NCBI GenBank assembly: GCA_033002965.1 | Contig: JAURVB010012900.1 | Span: 1 to 64,000 of the forward strand | DNA length: 64,000 bases | Direction: 5' to 3' | DNA from: Piper betle | Taxonomy: Eukaryota > Streptophyta > Magnoliopsida > Piperales > Piperaceae | Shown: positions 1 through 12,255 of the stretch, one piece after another | How the letters are laid out: the number at the start of each line of letters is the position of its first letter | Position numbering within the stretch: the first letter of the stretch is position 1 | Position numbers and translations under genes: made by a program | Notes under the pieces: model-generated | What the model was told of the DNA's origin: nothing | Seen by the model: only the letters and a program-made list of their open reading frames with translations | Database searches by the model: none

Positions 1-2576
1 ACCCTGTGACAGCTTGCCATGTCCCTGTTTTCTGGTGAGTGGCTGAATTGCTGCTGTGAGGGGGCGGAGTTGCAAGGATGATGGAAGTGCCGACATTCTG
101 CTGCAATATGTGCTGTAATGGACGTTTAGAGCGGTAGACACCGGTTGTGCTTCGACAAGAGCATCATGGGTTCCATCACAGTAGTTCAGGCCGCTGGAAT
201 AATCCACTACAGACCACCTTCTCGCCGGAATTCATGGCAGCGACGTGCAGAAGTGGGGAGAACGACCATACTTCATGCAATGTCTAAAGGTGGCCAATCA
301 TTCTTGTTTTGATGCCAGCCTGAGGTTGTGGAACATCTGAATTAGAGCAAGGTGCAAGAAAGGAGGGGTCTTGAGGCTGGGAGAAGAACAGATGAGGAGT
401 TAGGCGCCATGGTGCAGCACATGGTCGTCTTGGTTAACTAGTGTAAAACACGCACTTTAGGCTTAATTGGTTGCTAGAGAAGGTTGAAGTTGAGGGAGGA
501 CGTGATTCGGGGTTTGGGTGCGAAGAAAAGGGGTGGAGAAGAAGGGCGTGGTCTGGTTTTGGTGCAGAGAAGAGTAGCGACGGGAAGGAGGAGGAGGAGG
601 GTGATAATTCTATAAATACTAGTTGACTCGATACCGACTCAAGTTAAAAATAATACGAACTCGTAATAAATCGTTAAAAATAATTATTTTAATGGGTTAT
701 GCGTAAAGTTACTAAACTAACTAATGATTATATGAAATCGCCACGAGTAATAAAACTACGGTAATGATAAATGGTCGATAATTAATCGGCGTAATTCAAG
801 TGATTAAATTAAATCAGAGGGTTATAAGTAATTAATAAAATACAGATTTTTACCTTTACTATAATAAATTTAAGATTAGGTAAATAAAGTGTTTATTTTA
901 ATAACGAGTGAGTAATGTAGAAAATTTGTTATTAAACTATAGTCGGGTCGCAATCTGTCGCATTAAAATAATTGTATTAATAATATTTTTGAATTATACA
1001 AATTATTTTAAATAATTTAATCGAACAACTTAATTAATTTAATTACTATAAATAATAGTAGCGATAAAAAAAATTGTATCTGTAAACTAAATCATCAAGA
1101 TTGGTGTTAAGTAATTATTGTCTCAAAGGAAAATTAAATACTTATTTATTAGTAATAATTATTTTATCAATTGTTAGATATTATTTATGATTTAGATAAT
1201 TAATTTAAAATGTAAAGTAGGGCTTAAATGTTTAAGTAACCTGAATAATTTAATATTTAATATTGTTGAATTTTAATAGTGATATATATATTAGTCATTT
1301 AGTTGCATGTAGTCCTACTCTAACAAAATTATACTTATGTATAATTTTATGTTCTCGTTCCGATTAGGATCATTGGTCGTAGCTGCAAGTTCGAAATATC
1401 CAAGTCCGTATAATCATTTGAAATATTGTACTTCCCCTTATTGGCAGCCCTTGTCAGCTTGAGCCTAGATTCGACCACCAAGCGCTGTAACGCATTTGGT
1501 GTCAAGGAATTCACTCAATCCGACACGGGGCCGTACCTTTAAAATTACTATGTATGTTTGTATAATAATTTGAAATATTGTATTTTCCTTATAATCATTT
1601 GAAATATTGTACTTTCCCCTCTTGGCAGTCATGGTCGGCATGAGCCCATATTCGACCACCATGCGCTGTAATGAAATTGGGGTCAAGGAATTGACTCAGT
1701 CCGATACAGGGCCGCACCTTTAAAATTACTATGTGTGTCTATATAATAATTTAAAATGTTGTATTGTTCGTATAATTATTTGAAATATTGTATTTTCCCA
1801 AATTGGTATAATTATATGAAATTGTGTATTTTTTTCCCAAACTGGTAGCCTTTGTCGGCACCTAATCTCAAAATGAATTCGGAGACAATGTTCTATTCTC
1901 AAAATAAACTGGGAGACTATGACTAACCCCATAATGAATTGGGGGACCATGACGAATCTCAAACTGAATTGGGAGACCACCTATTCTCATAACAAGCTAG
2001 GAAACGATTTCTAAACTTAGAATGAACTAAGAGACCATAACTAATATCAAAATAAATTGGGAAACCACCTAATCTAAGAATGAGCTGGGAGTCGACTTTT
2101 ACTAATCTCAGAATGACCTGAGAGACGAATTACTAATCTCAGAATAACCTGAGGGATAATTACTCTTTACTTGTGTAATAATAATAATAAAAATGAGTGA
2201 AATGATAATAGGGATTATATTGACTTGTTTCATTTAATTATGTGGCTTAGTGGTTTTATCGCTAACACGAAATTGCCTCCGCATGTGAGCAGCTTTGGGA
2301 CTAAAGAATAGAAGTGTGGTTGGTTGTTCTTTTACCAATCTACGTATGGTGAATCGATAATAAAGTTGGACTTCCTTATTATTCTCTTGTGTTATAAATG
2401 TAGGTATGGAAAACGGTCCGAGACTGTGGGATGGTTATTTTAAATTTTAGAGAACATGATTTATATTATATGTTGCGAGACTTATTTCCTGTATTTCAGT
2501 TCATGTTCTGGAATATTACCGTTACATCAATTATATTTTTAAGTAACACCCGGTCCGGTTTGGGTGGGTCGTTACA
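1..2576 (+). mobile_element. Element A, 5' LTR (left end outside the window)
   Basis: The right end is set by ...GGGTCGTTACA at 2566-2576, followed at once by a tRNA-Met primer site and a gag remnant, so this is a 5' LTR on +. It contains a GC-richer part (1-600), a very AT-rich part (600-1340), direct copies of a 'gtataat-atttgaaatattgta' motif region (about 1400-1850), a 29-30 bp tandem array (1862-2160) and a conserved 3' portion (2200-2576). The same blocks recur in B, A2 and B2, which proves a repeat family. The left end lies before base 1, so the length is unknown; the related B LTRs are about 2.8-3 kb. No gene is carried here. Confidence 0.85.
1862..2160 (+). repeat. 29-30 bp tandem array inside the A LTR
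   Basis: Degenerate monomers alternate around the core 'tctca-aatgaa-tgggagacca'. Three monomer variants (ending in accaccta, acgatttcta and accatgacta) tend to cycle, giving a higher-order unit of about 88 bp. The same array is found in every A, A2 and B LTR examined, but not in F. Confidence 0.85.
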
Positions 2577-2761
2577 GTTAGTATCAGAGCACGGTTTCCC
2601 ACATGCTCACTTTTTATGACTCAAGTACCTTGTTGAAAAGTCCAATAATTATCTTTTCCCACTGTGTTGTGTTATTAATTAACAAATTCATTCGCTAAGA
2701 AACCGAAGTTAAAAGCTGAAACAAAAATGTATAAATGAACCACGATGGTTCAACTTTTCAA
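2577..2761 (+). promoter_or_regulatory. Element A primer binding site and leader
   Basis: The segment 2579-2590 (tagtatcagagc) directly follows the LTR and differs by one base from the plant initiator tRNA-Met primer site tggtatcagagc. It would prime minus-strand synthesis. The rest of the leader up to the gag ATG at 2762 is non-coding. Confidence 0.8.
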
Positions 2762-5302
2762 ATGGCAGGCACTTGTAGACAGTCAAACCGAGCTAGTCCG
2801 CCAAATGCGAACACTGAGAATATATTGGCTCAGATCCTGACGGCCATACAGGGACTGTCCCATTTTTTCGAAAATACAAATTCTATGGTTCAGAATATTG
2901 TTCAGCGGTTACCGGGAGTGGTAGCAGGGCATGGAGCCTCAAACTCGGTAGCGGGTCCTAGAATCACCCCAAATAGTGGTCAGGCCAGTGCCCAAGGGTG
3001 AGCAGGGTTAGCAGACCCGGGCGAGCAAGGGGAGTGTCCAAACCCAGTGCCCCCGGTAGTCTAACGAGTGGTGCCACCAGCGGTTGATGATAGTGACCGC
3101 TACACTGTGGAAAAATTTAGAAAGAATGGAACTAAGGTATTTATTGGAGGGATCGATCCAATGAAGGCGGAGAGCTTGATTGACATTACTGAAAAAGCGA
3201 TTAGGGCTCTGTCTGTGCCCCACCACCATCAAGTGAGATTGGCAACATGCATGCTTCAAGAAGAAGCATCTTACTGGTGGAAATCCATGGAGAAAACCAC
3301 TTTCCATTGATGAGATTTCCTCCATCGCGTGGGCAAAATTTGTGGCAGCTTTCAATGGACAATATTTTCCAATACCCGTTGTCCAGAAGAAAGCACCGGC
3401 GTTCGCCAATTTGGTTCAGGGGGAGGATTCAGTCCGGGAATATATGTATTTCAGACGAGGGTTACCTCTTAAGTGGGCATTGGAGTTCGCCATTGACCTA
3501 GCAACTGGAGTGACACCAATTTTTAAAGCATCAGTCTGGACACTGCCAAATGGTAGTGAAGGATTCGTCGTCTTCAGCAATGCGTCTTTGCTGGGTTTAG
3601 GATGCGTCCTTATGCAAGAAGGTAAGGTGGTGGCGTATGCCTCTCGTCAATTAAAGATTCATTAGCAAAATTATGTAACCCATGACTTGGAACTGGCAGC
3701 AGTGGTTTTTGCCCTAAAGATTTGGAGACACTCTAGTTTGAAGTCTTCACTAACCACCAGAGTTTGAAGTATATCTTCACCCAAAATGACCTTAACCTTC
3801 GACAGAGGCGGTGGATAGAATATTTAAAGGACTACGACTTCTAAATCTTATACCATCCAGGGAAAGCGAATGTAGTTGCCGACGTGTTGAGTCGGAAGGG
3901 CAATGTGGACAAAAGTCAGTAGCTAGCTAGACTTTAGGCCATGTCAGTAGAAGTGGTAACCATCAACCTTGTGGAGCAACTAACATGCTTACTGGCAAAT
4001 TTAGTTGTTTCCAATGATTTGGTTGGTCGTGCTAAGCTAGCACAAATGGGTGATGAGGAGCTGAATGAAATGTTGGACAAGATTCCTGACATTGCAGCTA
4101 ATTCAAATAGTGTGATCAGATTTTGAGGAAGGTTGTGTGTACCCAAGCATAATACACTAAGGCGGAATATCTTAGAGGAGGCTCATCGCTTAAAGTTCTC
4201 GATACACCTGGAGTTACTAAAATATATTAGGATTTAAAGCCAACCTACAGGTAGATTGGGATGAAGAGGGATGTTGCGGATATTGTCTCTAAGTGTCAAA
4301 CTTGCCAATAGATCAAAGCCCAATATCAACTACCTGGAGGACTATTACAACTTTTAGAAATACCAACGTGGAAATGGAAGTGTGTCACATGCGATTTTTT
4401 TTCAAAGCTCCTAAGAACTCAAAAGAAGCATGACTCCATATGGGTAGTTGTGGGCCTACTAACTAAGGTAGCTCACCTCATCCCCACGAAATCAATGAGA
4501 ATGGCATATCATCCCCAAACTGATGGTCAAAGTGAGAGAAACATTCAAACTTTGGAAGATTTGTTAAAAGCTTGCATTCTTGACTAAGGAGGTGATTGGG
4601 AGAAAGACTTATCCTTGGATGAATTCACCTACAATAACTCTTACCAAGTCAGTATAGGGATGGCACCATTTGAAGCCTTATATGGTAGGCCATATAGATC
4701 TCCATCGTGCTGGCTGGAGTCTACTGAAGTAGTTATAGTCGGGCCAGAGATGGTGAGGGAAACAACTGAAAAGGTGAAACTCATTCAGCAAAGACCTAAG
4801 CAGCCCAGGATCGACAAAAGAGTTATGCTGATACACGAAGGAAGACCCTAGAGTTCAAAGTTGGGGAGCTTGTGTACCTAAAAGACATCTCCTACGAAGG
4901 GGGTGATCAGATTTAAAATATCAGGGAAGTTGAAGCCAGGATTCATAGGAGGGTTTCCAATCCTGGATCGAGTTGGGACTTGTGCATATAGCTACAATCA
5001 AATTCACACAATGTTTTCCACCAAGCCTAGCTGGAGTACACAATGTTTTCCATGTGTCAATGCTAAAGAAGTATATACGTGAGGAGGATCATATCGTCAC
5101 AAATTTTGAAGACTTAGAGCTACAATCAAATTTAACCTACGAGGAAAAGCCGATCCGCATCCTAACAAGAGGAATAATGACACTCAGGAACAAGGAAATT
5201 CCTTTGCTAAAACTATTGTGAAAAAATCAGGGGTCAGAGGAAGCTACATGGGAGACTGAAAAAGAAATGGCAAGGAAATACCCTAGCCTATTTGTGGCAT
5301 AG
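2762..5302 (+). pseudogene. Element A decayed gag-pol (chromodomain gypsy), internally deleted
   Basis: Gag starts at ATG 2762 (MAGTCRQ). The capsid part (about 3068-3310, DSDRYTVEKFRKNGT and [13 protein letters not shown]) is readable but broken by stops and frameshifts. Near 3440 gag joins directly to the pre-RT segment. Near 3528 that segment jumps to the RNase H start ([15 protein letters not shown]), so the zinc knuckle, protease and the whole RT core are missing. RNase H, the integrase zinc region and parts of the integrase follow; a third deletion near 4493 removes the middle of the catalytic core. The end ([11 protein letters not shown]...PSLFVA, stop 5300-5302) is a chromodomain-type C terminus. 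It cannot make protein. Element F in this window gives the intact order, and A2 carries the first two deletions as well. Confidence 0.9.
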
Positions 5303-5407
5303 GAGCTTTATATTGTAGTCACATGAACTAATCCCGAAGAAAAATAAATAAAGTTAATCATAATTGTTCTGTTGCCTGTTATGATATTTCGGGGACGAAA
5401 TATTTCC

Positions 5408-5420
5408 AAGTTGGGGTGAT
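5408..5420 (+). promoter_or_regulatory. Element A polypurine tract
   Basis: The sequence aagttggggtgat lies immediately before the LTR start TGTAAAG. It matches the F tract aagttggggagat, with one T interrupting the purines. It is the expected plus-strand priming site. Confidence 0.7.
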
Positions 5421-5789
5421 TGTAAAGACCGTGAAAAAAAGAGGATGCGGACGCGGTTCTGGAAGGACCGAACGTGTTATATTTTTTTACCTGGTTAATT
5501 CTACCCGGTTAATTATTTACCCATTTTATTATTTACCCGGTTAAATAAAATACGGGTTTAGAGGTGCTTTCACATACCCTAGCCGTCATTTTCATTTTTA
5601 TAAATATGGAAAGGGGACGTCATTTTTCACATTTGGGTGTAAGGGTGTCTTCCTCACCTTAGCTGCCTAGTTCTCCTCTTCCTTACTGGAGCTTCTTCCT
5701 TTCTTGGGTATCCTTCTTATCTCCGTATTCTTAGTTTGCATGCATGTTCTTTTTAATAGATAGTAAGCTTGTTAAACATGTAACTTATG
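5421..5789 (+). mobile_element. Element A, 3' LTR, first ~370 bp only
   Basis: The LTR starts TGTAAAGACCG at 5421. It holds repeated 'acccggttaatt' motifs, a TATA-like box (tataaat, 5599-5605), and then a pyrimidine-rich block. After 'gtaacttatg' the sequence switches abruptly to the opposite strand of another A/B-family LTR at about 5790. The remaining 2 kb or more of this LTR is missing. Confidence 0.85.
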
Positions 5790-6059
5790 TCCCATAGTGT
5801 CGGACTGTTTCCCATAGCCACATTTATAATACGAGAATAATAAGGAAGTCCAACTTTATTATCGATTCACCATACCTATGTTGGTAAAAGAACCACCAAA
5901 CACACTTCTATTCTTTAGTCCAAAGCTGCTCACCTGCAGAGGCAATTCTGCATTGGTTATAAAATCATTAAGCTGTATAATTAAATGACACAAGTCAATA
6001 AAATCCCTATTATCATTTCACCAATTTTTTTATTATTATTACACAAGTCTTTAGTAATT

Positions 6060-6606
6060 ATCTCTCAGGTCATTCTGAGATTAGTAATTTGTCTCTCAGA
6101 TCATTCTGAGATTAGTAAAAGTTGTCTCCCAGCTCAATCTGAGATTAGAAAATGTCTCCCAGCTCATTTTGAGATTAGGTGGTCTCCCAATTCATTTTGA
6201 GATTAGTCATAGTCTCCCAGTTCATTCTGATATTAGAAATCGTCTCCCAACTCATTTTAAAATTAAGTAGTCTCCCAATTCATTTTGAGATTAGTCATGG
6301 TCTCCCAGTTCATTCTGAAATTAGAAATTGTCTCCTAGCTCATTCTGAGATTAGATGGTCTCCTAATTCATTTTGAGATTAGTCATAGTCTCCCAGTTCA
6401 TTCTGAGATTAAAAATTGTCTCACAGCTCATTCTGAGATTAGGTGGTCTCCTAATTTATTTTGAGATTAGTCATGGACCCCTAGTTGATTCTGAGATTAG
6501 AAATTTTCTCCCAACTCATTTTGAGATTATGTGGTCTCCCAATTCATTTTGATATTAGTCATGGTCTCCCAGTTTCTTCTAAGATTAGAAATGGTCTCCC
6601 AAGGTG
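6060..6606 (-). repeat. 29-30 bp tandem array in the B 3' LTR
   Basis: On + it reads as cycles of 'gtctcccagctcattctgag', 'gtctcccaattcattttgag' and 'gtctcccagttcattctgag' with short spacers: three alternating monomers of about 29 bp. It is longer than the arrays in A and in the B 5' LTR, so copy number differs between LTRs of one family. Confidence 0.85.
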
Positions 6607-8622
6607 ATCGAATCTGGGCTCAGGCCGACCAGGGCTGCCAACAGGGAAAAGTACAACATTTCAAACAATTATACGGACCCGGATATTTTGAACTCGCAGC
6701 TGCGACCAATGATCCTAATCTGAACGAGAATATAAAATTATACATTAGTATAATTTTATTCGAGTAGGAATGCATGCAACTAAATATCTAATATATATAT
6801 ATCATTTCCAAAAATATTAAAATTTTAAATTATCAACAAATCCAGTGAGATAATTAATTATTCCTGTGGCATAATCATTTAAGTCCTACTTCAGATTTTA
6901 AATTAATTATCTAAATCACAATTAATACTTAACAATTGATAAAATAATTATTTCTAATAAACAAATATTTAATTTTCCTTTGCGATGGTGATTACTTAAC
7001 CCCGATCTTGATGATTTACTTTACGGTTATAATTTTTTGATCACTACTATTATTAATAGTAATTTAATTAATTAAGTTGATCGATTAAATAATTTAAAAT
7101 ATTTTGTATTATTCAAAAATATTATTAATACAACTTTTTAAAATTATTCGACTCAATAAAGTTTCGAACTTTATTTATTTTTATTTTGCTATTTAAGTTC
7201 GATGCGAGTGATTGCTACCCGACTATAGTTTAATAACCCATTTTCTACATTACTAACTCGTTGTTAAAATAATCACTTTATTTACCTAATATTAAATTTA
7301 ATATAGTAAAGGTAAAAAAAGCTTTATTTTGTTAATTACTTATTACCCTCCGATTTAATTTAATCGTTTGAATTACGCCGATTAATTATCCCCTGTTTAT
7401 CATTACCGTAGTTTTAGTACTCGTGGCGATTTCATATAATCATTAGTTACTTTAGTAACTTTACCCGTAACCCATTAAAATAATTATATTTAAGGACTTA
7501 TTACGAGTTCGTATTATTTTTAACTCGGTTCGGTATCGAGTCAACCAATATTTACAGAATTGCCACCCTTCTCCTCCTCCTTCTTCTTCTTCTTCTTCAC
7601 GTTGCCACTCTTCTCTGCACCAAAACCAGACCATGCCCTTCTTCTCCACCCCTTTTCTTGGCACGCAAACCCAGAATCACGTCCTCCCTCAACTTCAACT
7701 TTCTCCAGCAACCAATTGGAAGCCTAAATTGTGTGTTTTATAGCAGTTAACCAAGACGACCATGTGTTGCACCGTGGCGCCCAACTCCTGGCCTGTTCTT
7801 CATCTCCCAGCCTCAACACCCCTCCTTTCTTACACCTTGCTCCAATTCAGATGTTCCACGACCTCAGGCTGGTATCAAAACAAGAAAGATTGGCCACCTT
7901 TGGACGTTGCATGAAGTAAGGTTGTTCTCCCCACTTCTGCACGACGCTGCCATGAATTCGGGCGAGAAGGTGGTCTGTAGTGGATTATTCCGGCGGCCTG
8001 AACTATTGTGATGGAACCCATGATGCTATCGACGAAGCACAACTAGTGTCTACTCCTCTGAATGTCCATTACAACACCTATTGCAGTAGAACGTCGCCAC
8101 TTCCATCACCCTTGCAACTCCGCCCCCTCACAGCTGTAATTTCACCACCCACCGGAAAACAGGGACATGGCAAGCCATCCATTCGACCCAGCAACCAGAG
8201 GGGTCTTGAGGGTGTGAAGGGAAGCCTTGCAAACTTCTTTATAGTTGCCCATCTCGCCAACAAATTGCACCCGTCGGCCATGGACGGGATTTCAGTTTTC
8301 TAGTTTAGTTTAGTTATTTTCTTTCTTGTTGATTTGAGACTTAAGTTACATGATTAACAAGCTTACTATTAATTAAAAAGAACATGCATGCAAACTAAGA
8401 ATATGGAGATAAGAAGGATACCCAAGAAAGGAAGAAGCCCCGGTAAGGAAGAGGAGAACTAGGCGGCTAAGGCATGGAAGATGCTACACCCGTATGTGAA
8501 AATTGACGTCCCCTTTCCAAATTTATAAAAATGAAAATGACGGCTAGGGTATGTGAAAACACCTCTACACCTGTATTTCATTTAACCAGGTAAATAATAA
8601 AATGAGTAAATAATTAACTGGG

Positions 8623-8633
<11 letters not shown>

Positions 8634-8682
<49 letters not shown>
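8634..8682. repeat. (AT)n microsatellite
   Basis: About 24 AT units lie in the U3-like part of the B 3' LTR. F LTRs carry an (AT)n tract near the same end, and its length differs strongly between the two F LTRs. Confidence 0.95.
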
Positions 8683-8684
<2 letters not shown>

Positions 8685-8757
8685 CACGTTCGGTCCTTTC
8701 CGAATCACGTCCGCATCCAAATTTTATTTTATTTTATTTTTTTTCACGGTCTTTATA

Positions 8758-9124
8758 GTTCAGCACCATTCTTCCTAAAGTTTTCCCTAGTGTAATGGTC
8801 ACTATCATCAATAGCTGGTTGTCCCACTTGTCGGACTACTGGTGGCACTGGGTTTGGACGCTCGCCCGAGTCTGCTAACCCTGCCCGCCCTTGGGCACAT
8901 CCCTGACCACCATCCTAGGTGATTGTGGGACCCGCTGCTGAGTTTGAGGCTAAATTCCCTGCTACCACTTCCGATAACTGCTGAATGATATTCTGAACCA
9001 CAGAATTTGTATTTTCTGAAGCCTGCACTAGTCCCTGTATGGCCATCAGGATCTGAGCCAATACATTCTTGGTGTTCGCATTGGGCGGAGTAGCTTGGTT
9101 TGTTTGTCTACGAGTGCCTGCCAT
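8758..9124 (-). pseudogene. Element B truncated gag joined directly to the 3' LTR
   Basis: On - the ATG at 9122-9124 opens a Gag start (MAGTRRQTNQATPP...) very like A and F. Homology runs through the proline and glycine-rich linker and the start of the capsid part, then ends at 'aatggtgctgaac' and meets the LTR start at 8757. All of capsid, zinc knuckle and pol is gone. The internal region is therefore only about 550 bp between two LTRs, close to the minimum for a mobilisable derivative if it was ever copied in this form. Confidence 0.85.
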
Positions 9125-9306
9125 CTAAAACATTGATCCATCAAGGTTCATTAGTTTTTTTGTTTCAGTTATGACCTAGATTTATTAGCGAATGAATTTG
9201 TTAAATAATTACACAACACAGTGGGAAAAGATAATTATTGGACTTTTCAACAAGGTACTTGAGTCATAAAATGTAAGCTAGTGGGAAACTGTGCTTTGAT
9301 ACAACC
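9125..9306 (-). promoter_or_regulatory. Element B leader with degenerate primer binding site
   Basis: On - the LTR end ...GTTACA is followed at 9306-9291 by ggttgtatcaaagcac, a tRNA-Met primer site with several changes from tggtatcagagc. The remaining leader to the gag ATG is non-coding and similar to the A and A2 leaders. Confidence 0.75.
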
Positions 9307-9744
9307 TGTAACGACCGGCCCGAACTGGACCGAGTGTTACTTAAAAATATAGTTAATGTAAATGTAGCATTCCAGAACATGAATTTAAATATAACAAATA
9401 AGTCTCGCAACATATAATATAAATCATAATAATAAATCATGGTCTCTAAAATATAAAATAATTGTCCCACAATCTCAAACCGTTTCCCAGAACCACATTT
9501 ATAATACAAGAGAATAAGAAGGAAGTCCAATTTTTATTATCGATTCACCATACCTAGGTTTGTAAAAGAACCACCAACCACACTTATATTCTTCAGTCTA
9601 ATGCTGCTCACCTGATTAGGCAATTCCGCGTTAGTGATAAAACCACTAAGCCGCATAATTAAATAAAACAAGTTAATATAATCCCTATTATCATTTCAGT
9701 CATTATTATTATTATTATTATTCACAAGTCTTTACTAATTATCT

Positions 9745-10035
9745 CTCAGGTCATTGTAAGATTTGTAATTTATCTCTCAGGTCATTCTGAGATTAGTAAA
9801 AGTCGTCTCCTAGCTTATTGTGAGATTAAAAATCGTCTCCCAGCTCATTCTGAGATTAGGTGGTCTCCCAATTTATTTTGATATTAGTCATAGTCTCCCA
9901 GTTCATTCTGAGATTAGAAATTATCTCCCAGCTCATTCTGAAATTAGGTGGTTTCCCGATTCATTTTGAGATTAGTCATAGTCTCCTAGTTCATTCTTAG
10001 ATTAGCAATTGTCTCCCAGCTCATTATGAGATTAG
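9745..10035 (-). repeat. 29-30 bp tandem array in the B 5' LTR
   Basis: Same monomers as in the B 3' LTR (gtctcccagctcattctgag and variants) but roughly half as many copies, which shows expansion or contraction after or during copying. Confidence 0.85.
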
Positions 10036-11213
10036 TGCTGAAAGGCTACCGGTTGGGGAAGATAAAATATTTTATATAGTTATACCAGTTTGGGGAAATA
10101 CAAAATTTTATATAATTATACCAGTTTTGGAAAATACAACATTTTAAATAATTATATGAACACACGTAGTAATTTTAAAGGTGCGGCCCCGTGTCGGACT
10201 GAGACAATTCCTTCACCCCGATTGCGTTACAGCGTATGGTGGTCAAACCTGGGCTGCCAATAAGGGAAAGTACAACATTTCAAATGATTATACGAACTTG
10301 GATATTTCGAACTCAAAGCTGCGACAAATGATCCTAATCTGAATGAGGATATAAACTATACATAAGTATAATTTTATTCAAGTAGGAATGCATGTAGCTA
10401 AATATCTAATATATTTATCAATTTAAAAAATATTAAATATTAAATGTTAAATATTAAATTATTAGCAAATCTAGTGAGATAATTAATTATTCATGTGACA
10501 TAATTATTTAAGTCCTACTTTACATTTTAAATTAATTATCTAAATCATAATTAACACTTAACAAATAATAAAGTAATTATTAATTCATAAATAAATATTT
10601 AATTATTATTATTAGTATATTTTCTTTTGAGATAATAAATTTTCGTACAATAATTCATTAGGTTAGTAACATTACCAACAACTCATTAAAATGATTATTT
10701 GTAAGGATTTATTACGAGTTCGTATTATGTTTTAAACTCGAGTCGGTATCGAGTCAACTCCATATTTATAAAACTTCCACCCTTCTTCTTCTTCTTCTTC
10801 CCGTCGCCATTCTTCTCTTCTCCAAAAACAGGTTCATTCTTCTCCTCCAACCTTTATCTTGGCAACCAACTGAACCACTATTTAAACATCCCAACAAAGC
10901 ATCAACAACAATAAAATCAGCAAGCGAGGAAGCCTCAAGTGCGTGTTTTACAGCAGTTAACCAAAACGACCATGTGCTGCACCATGGCACCCAACTCCTC
11001 TCCTATTCTTCTTCTCCCAGCCTCAAGACCCCTCCTTTCTTGCACGTTGTTCCAATTCAGATGTTCCATGACCTCAGGCCGGCCTCAAAATAGTAAGGAT
11101 CAGCCACCTTTAGACGTTGCATGGAGTATGGTCATTCTCCCCTCTTCTGCACTTCGCCACCATAAATTCAGGCGAGAAGGTCGCCTGTTTTAGACTATTC
11201 CGGGGGCCTGAAA

Positions 11214-12204
11214 TGTAACAACCTATTTTGGCTCACCCGTAAACTGACTCGAAAATGTAACCGGCGACCGAACCGTTCGCTAATCTACTGGGTTCGGTTA
11301 AGCCGACCCGGATCTGCCCTCGGCGTCTTAAGATGGAGATGCAAACATGAAATGCATGAATGGGAACAATTGGGTTCTAATGGAGTCCTACATGCATGTG
11401 ATGATATGCAAGCAAAACAAAACCATTCAACAAGCAAGAAATTTAAATAAAAATTCATTAATATTTACAGAAAAACGGACAGAATCTCTCCTAAAAATGC
11501 AATAGAGGCTAACCTGTCCACAACAAGGGTATATAAATATTTTATCAAAATATGATAAAACATAACAATCTACTATGGCATTACTGTCATTATCTATTTC
11601 GTTTCATCTGAGCCGATCTGAACTCTAAGGCTCCCTACTCATTCACAATTATCCAGCTCGTCTTATAAGAAGCAATTTATCAAGACAAAAACATTCTAAT
11701 AATCATTCGCACAGCATTAACACACCATCATTATATATTACACGCGGCAGGTACATGTGTGCGCAGTTCCATGCTGCACACTCCGCAGTCCCGATAGCTT
11801 TCATCGCTCGCATTCCTCACCTACATATATATAGAAAAATCATCAGCAACGAGTGTTACATGCCCGGAAAATAACTAATATCAATCTAGCACAGGAGAGC
11901 AAACTCTCCTGTTGAATGGAAACCATATACTTCCTCAAGAACTCTCATCATGGAACATATGGGAGTCGTCGACCTCGGGTCAACAACGTCCCCCTTTCTT
12001 TCTCATTCTCATACCTTGGCTGTTTCTCTATCGCTTCTCGCATCAAATTTCATTCCTTTTTGCCCTCTACACCTTCCATATTACTCCTGGCCTTGAGCAC
12101 GAAGGTCGAGCACTCTTAGGCAGTCTCCTTTAGTACCCTTTGAAACCACAAGTCTAGACATGCACTGCATTGCAGTACCCGTGAACCTCCACTGAAAATG
12201 CAAA

Positions 12205-12255
<51 letters not shown>

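Larger units (their letters stand above)
5790..8757 (-). mobile_element. Element B, 3' LTR (minus strand), missing its last ~120 bp
   Basis: This is the reverse complement of the A-family LTR. On - it starts TATAAAGACCGTG at 8757 (the expected TG has become TA) and runs through the U3-like part, the GC-rich part (8300-7600), the AT-rich part (7500-6780) and the tandem array. It stops at 5790, inside the conserved 3' part, where it meets the truncated A LTR. ORFs in this stretch are short and do not resemble proteins. Confidence 0.85.
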
